This document shows, piece by piece, positions 9,896 to 12,231 of a stretch of 12,231 nt of DNA (its first letter is position 1; each line of letters starts with the position of its first letter). Where the stretch lies: assembly GCA_030621455.1 (NCBI GenBank), contig JAUXHQ010000023.1:1-12231 (forward strand), given 5' to 3'. The translations under genes and the position numbers were made by a program. This DNA is from Deltaproteobacteria bacterium (GTDB lineage: Bacteria > Desulfobacterota > UBA8473). Below the pieces are notes generated by a model that saw nothing but the letters and a program-made list of their open reading frames with translations, did no database searches and was not told the origin of the DNA.

Positions 9896-9976
9896 TGACT
9901 CAACAATTGGAATGATTCTTAAGCTGGATAAGGAGTCCTGATTGTTTTCAGTCTGTTTAGTCTATATATTGAGTCA
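9896..9976 (+). repeat. Inverted repeats in the rpsG-fusA gap
   Basis: TGACTCAA (9896-9903) is the exact reverse complement of TTGAGTCA (9969-9976), and AACAAT (9902-9907) of ATTGTT (9941-9946). The two share a base at 9902-9903, so both stems form fully only with slight fraying. Together they could fold the first part of the gap into a long stem-loop. No T-tract follows closely enough to make it a terminator, and fusA is expected to be co-transcribed with rpsG at least in part. Confidence 0.3.
9942..9970 (+). promoter_or_regulatory. Candidate promoter upstream of fusA-tuf
   Basis: TTGTTT (9942-9947) lies 17 bases before TATATT (9965-9970), which matches the -10 consensus at five of six bases. 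The -35 matches only its first three. Transcription would begin near 9977, leaving a leader of about 40 nt. Extra promoters giving high EF-G and EF-Tu output are common in str operons, which makes this plausible but unproven. Confidence 0.3.
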
Positions 9977-9983
9977 TGGTTTG

Positions 9984-10008
9984 AACCCCTTTTTTTATTT
10001 TCGAGGTT
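9984..10008 (+). promoter_or_regulatory. Possible hairpin masking the fusA ribosome-binding site
   Basis: AACCCC (9984-9989) can pair with GAGGTT (10003-10008) with one C/A mismatch, across a U-rich loop (9990-10002). This would cover GAGGT (10003-10007), the better-spaced of the two Shine-Dalgarno candidates for fusA. The stem is short, so its stability is doubtful. Confidence 0.25.
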
Positions 10009-10017
10009 GGCAGGAAG

Positions 10018-12093
10018 TTGGCGAGATCGGTTCCAATAGAAAAGATGAGAAATATAGGGATCATGGCCCACATAGATGCGGGAAAGACGACAACTACCGA
10101 GAGAATATTGTATTATACGGGTGTTTCATATAAGATGGGCGAAGTACATGATGGGGCAGCCATTATGGATTGGATGGAACAGGAACAAGAGAGGGGTATT
10201 ACCATAACCTCTGCGGCCACGACCTGTTCGTGGAAAAATAACAGAATCAACATAATCGATACACCGGGACATGTTGATTTTACTATAGAGGTTGAGAGGT
10301 CTTTACGCGTTTTGGACGGATCAGTAACTGTGTTCTGCTCGGTCGGAGGAGTTGAGCCACAATCAGAGACCGTTTGGAGACAGGCAAACAACTATGGTAT
10401 CCCAAGGATCGCCTTTATCAATAAGATGGATAGGGTGGGGGCAGATTTCTTCCGAGTGATCGAGATGATGGATGATAGATTACAGGCCAATCCAATCGTG
10501 CTTCAGTTGCCGATAGGCAAAGAGGCTAATTTCAAAGGTGTTATTGACCTTGTCAAAATGAAGGCCTTGGTTTACGATGAAAGCACCCTAGGCGCACAAT
10601 TCAAAGAGGAGGATGTTCCTGAGGATTTGACAGATCTTGCTCTGGAGTATAGAAACAAGCTCATTGAAACTGCAGTGGAACGGGACGAGGTGTTACTGGA
10701 AAGGTACCTGTCCGGGGATGTTATCGAAGATAATGAGATCAAGAAATCCATTAGAAATGCCACTATAGCTAACGAAATGGTTCCCGTATTCTGTGGTGCG
10801 GCATTTAAAAACAAAGGTATACAACCCTTATTGGATGGGATTATTGATTACCTCCCCTCCCCCGAAGATGTTCCTCCGGTTAAGGGATACAGTACCGATG
10901 CTGATTATGGGGAAGTGACCAGGTATGCTGACGATGATGCCCCCTTCTCAGCTCTGGCTTTCAAGATTATGAATGATCCGTTCGTAGGTCGACAGTATTT
11001 CCTTAGGGTTTATTCAGGATCCCTTAAGAGTGGAGAGTACGTTTATAACCCTAACAAGGCTAAGAAGGAGAGGATTGGCAGGCTTTTAAAGATACATGCC
11101 AACAAAAGGGAAGAGACCAAAGGGATGTATGCCGGGGATATAGCTGTAGCTGTTGGGCTAAAGAATACCGGAACAGGTGATACCCTTTGTGATAAGAATC
11201 ATCCGGTTATCTTGGAATCGATGGAATTTCCTGAGCCCGTGATTTCTATTGCAATTGAGCCAAGGACTCAGGCCGATCAAGATAAAATGTCGGCTTCGCT
11301 CAATAAATTGGCTGAGGAGGATCCATCTTTCAGGATTCGCATAGATGACGAGACAAACCAGACCATTATTTCCGGAATGGGCGAGTTGCACCTAGAGATA
11401 ATTGTGGATAGACTGCGTAGGGAATTTAACGTAGCCGCAAATGTCGGCAAACCTCAAGTGGCGTTCAAAGAGACGATAACCGAGTCCGTTGAAGCAGAGG
11501 GCAGATTCATCCGTCAGTCCGGAGGACGTGGACAGTACGGGCATGTTCGTCTTAAATTGGAACCTCAAGAACGTGGGGGCGGTTTCAAGTTTGTTAACGG
11601 GATTGTCGGGGGAAAGATCCCCAAGGAATACATATCTGCAGTAGAGAAGGGTGTCGTTGAGGCTATGGAGAGGGGCGTATCGGCTGGTTGTCAAGTGGTA
11701 GATGTCAAGGTCACACTATATGATGGTTCTTACCACGAGGTTGATTCATCGGAATTGGCATTTAAGATGGCTGGGTCTATAGGTTTTAGGAAAGGAGCAA
11801 CCAAAGCGAAACCGATTTTATTGGAACCCGTTATGGAGGTTGAGGTAGTGTCTCCGGAAGAATTTGTCGGAGATGTCATTGGCAACCTTACCTCCAGAAG
11901 GGGCAAGATTCTGGATATGGATGTCAGGACAGGTGGAAAGGTTTTGGATAGTTCGGTACCCTTGGCAGAGATGTTCGGTTATTCCACTGATTTACGATCT
12001 GCTACGCAAGGTAGAGCCACATACAGTATGCGGTTTTCTCACTACGAACCGGTACCTTCCTCTATTGTTGAGGATATTTTGAAGTCAGTATGA
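10018..12093 (+). CDS. fusA: Translation elongation factor G
   Basis: EF-G is the GTPase that drives tRNA-mRNA translocation on the ribosome; 691 residues (E. coli 704). The N-terminus read from TTG at 10018, [22 protein letters not shown], matches the family, and no ATG or GTG lies upstream in frame, so a TTG start is favoured. ATG at 10045 would remove the conserved start. Shine-Dalgarno candidates are GAGGT (10003-10007, 10 nt away) and AGGA (10012-10015, 2 nt away), neither ideally spaced. GTPase motifs are AHIDAGKT (17-24), RGITI with T62, DTPGH (81-85, catalytic H85) and NKMD (135-138). Domain IV has [10 protein letters not shown] (501-510), and its tip His is H573. The proteins from domain II to V read through without a break. 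Some related phyla have a second EF-G gene elsewhere; this copy cannot be assigned to a subfamily by eye. Confidence 0.98.
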   Translation: MARSVPIEKMRNIGIMAHIDAGKTTTTERILYYTGVSYKMGEVHDGAAIMDWMEQEQERGITITSAATTCSWKNNRINIIDTPGHVDFTIEVERSLRVLDGSVTVFCSVGGVEPQSETVWRQANNYGIPRIAFINKMDRVGADFFRVIEMMDDRLQANPIVLQLPIGKEANFKGVIDLVKMKALVYDESTLGAQFKEEDVPEDLTDLALEYRNKLIETAVERDEVLLERYLSGDVIEDNEIKKSIRNATIANEMVPVFCGAAFKNKGIQPLLDGIIDYLPSPEDVPPVKGYSTDADYGEVTRYADDDAPFSALAFKIMNDPFVGRQYFLRVYSGSLKSGEYVYNPNKAKKERIGRLLKIHANKREETKGMYAGDIAVAVGLKNTGTGDTLCDKNHPVILESMEFPEPVISIAIEPRTQADQDKMSASLNKLAEEDPSFRIRIDDETNQTIISGMGELHLEIIVDRLRREFNVAANVGKPQVAFKETITESVEAEGRFIRQSGGRGQYGHVRLKLEPQERGGGFKFVNGIVGGKIPKEYISAVEKGVVEAMERGVSAGCQVVDVKVTLYDGSYHEVDSSELAFKMAGSIGFRKGATKAKPILLEPVMEVEVVSPEEFVGDVIGNLTSRRGKILDMDVRTGGKVLDSSVPLAEMFGYSTDLRSATQGRATYSMRFSHYEPVPSSIVEDILKSV

Positions 12094-12126
12094 AAGCGTG
12101 AAGTACCTGAGGAGGAGGTAACAGGC

Positions 12127-12231
12127 ATGTCTAAGAAGAAGTTTGAGAGGACTAAGCCGCATGTTAATATAGGGACGATTGGTCATGTTGATCATGGTAA
12201 GACGACGTTGACTTCTGCGATAACGAGGGTA
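12127..12231 (+). CDS. tuf: Translation elongation factor Tu, 5' part
   Basis: EF-Tu delivers aminoacyl-tRNA to the ribosomal A site as a GTP complex. Only the first 35 codons are in the window, and the frame is open at the right edge. ATG at 12127 is preceded by GGAGGAGGT (12111-12119) with a 7-nt gap, the strongest ribosome-binding site here and in keeping with EF-Tu's abundance. The N-terminus [19 protein letters not shown] is typical, and the G1 loop GHVDHGKT is at 19-26. It starts 33 nt after the fusA stop, the classical str order, and is likely co-transcribed with fusA. Bacteria often have two tuf copies; which this is cannot be told. Confidence 0.97.
   Translation, partial: MSKKKFERTKPHVNIGTIGHVDHGKTTLTSAITRV

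Noticed and set aside
9984..10000. An intrinsic terminator before fusA, suggested by the C4-T7 tract
   Set aside because: There is no GC-rich stem directly before the T-run, and a terminator here would cut off fusA and tuf.
9942..10133. A 63-codon frame from TTG 9942 with AAGGAG 6 nt upstream
   Set aside because: Its second half is the fusA coding sequence read in another frame, and the first part overlaps the promoter candidate. The Shine-Dalgarno match is noted, but nothing else supports a gene.

Overview
The window holds the rpoBC / str ribosomal-protein block of a bacterial chromosome, all on the + strand: rpoB (RNA polymerase beta), rpoC (beta'), rpsL (S12), rpsG (S7), fusA (EF-G) and the first 35 codons of tuf (EF-Tu), which runs off the right edge. 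RpoB and RpoC both carry the lineage inserts typical of proteobacteria-like polymerases: beta regions i4 and i9, and the large beta' insert inside the trigger loop. Together with Shine-Dalgarno-led genes, moderate GC (mid-40s by eye) and this gene order, that suggests a Gram-negative bacterium of the deltaproteobacterial/Desulfobacterota type or a nearby uncultured phylum. This is an inference; no marker in the window fixes the species.

Layout. Positions 1-459 are non-coding or leader DNA. They hold a perfect 28-base palindrome and a second hairpin near the left edge, a weak promoter candidate, an imperfect hairpin at 297-353, and a possible 23-codon leader ORF (322-393) whose ribosome-binding site and start nearly duplicate those of rpoB. 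rpoB (460-4653) and rpoC (4650-8765) overlap by 4 bases. A 202-base gap follows, with a perfect -35 hexamer just after rpoC, a set of nested inverted repeats, and a possible 17-codon ORF, all upstream of rpsL (8968-9339). A 74-base AT-rich spacer separates rpsL from rpsG (9414-9884). A 133-base gap with a promoter candidate and inverted repeats precedes fusA (10018-12093), which appears to start with TTG. tuf begins at 12127 behind a very strong Shine-Dalgarno sequence.

The genes make the core RNA polymerase, two proteins of the 30S decoding and head regions, and the two GTPase elongation factors, so the block couples transcription and translation capacity. The proteins look intact, and the classical rifampicin (RpoB) and streptomycin (S12) target residues are the sensitive, wild-type ones. 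No mobile element, CRISPR array, tRNA, rRNA or accessory gene was seen. I found no undescribed multi-gene system. What is worth a second look is in the three longer intergenic leaders, where short ORFs, inverted repeats and non-ATG starts suggest post-transcriptional control.
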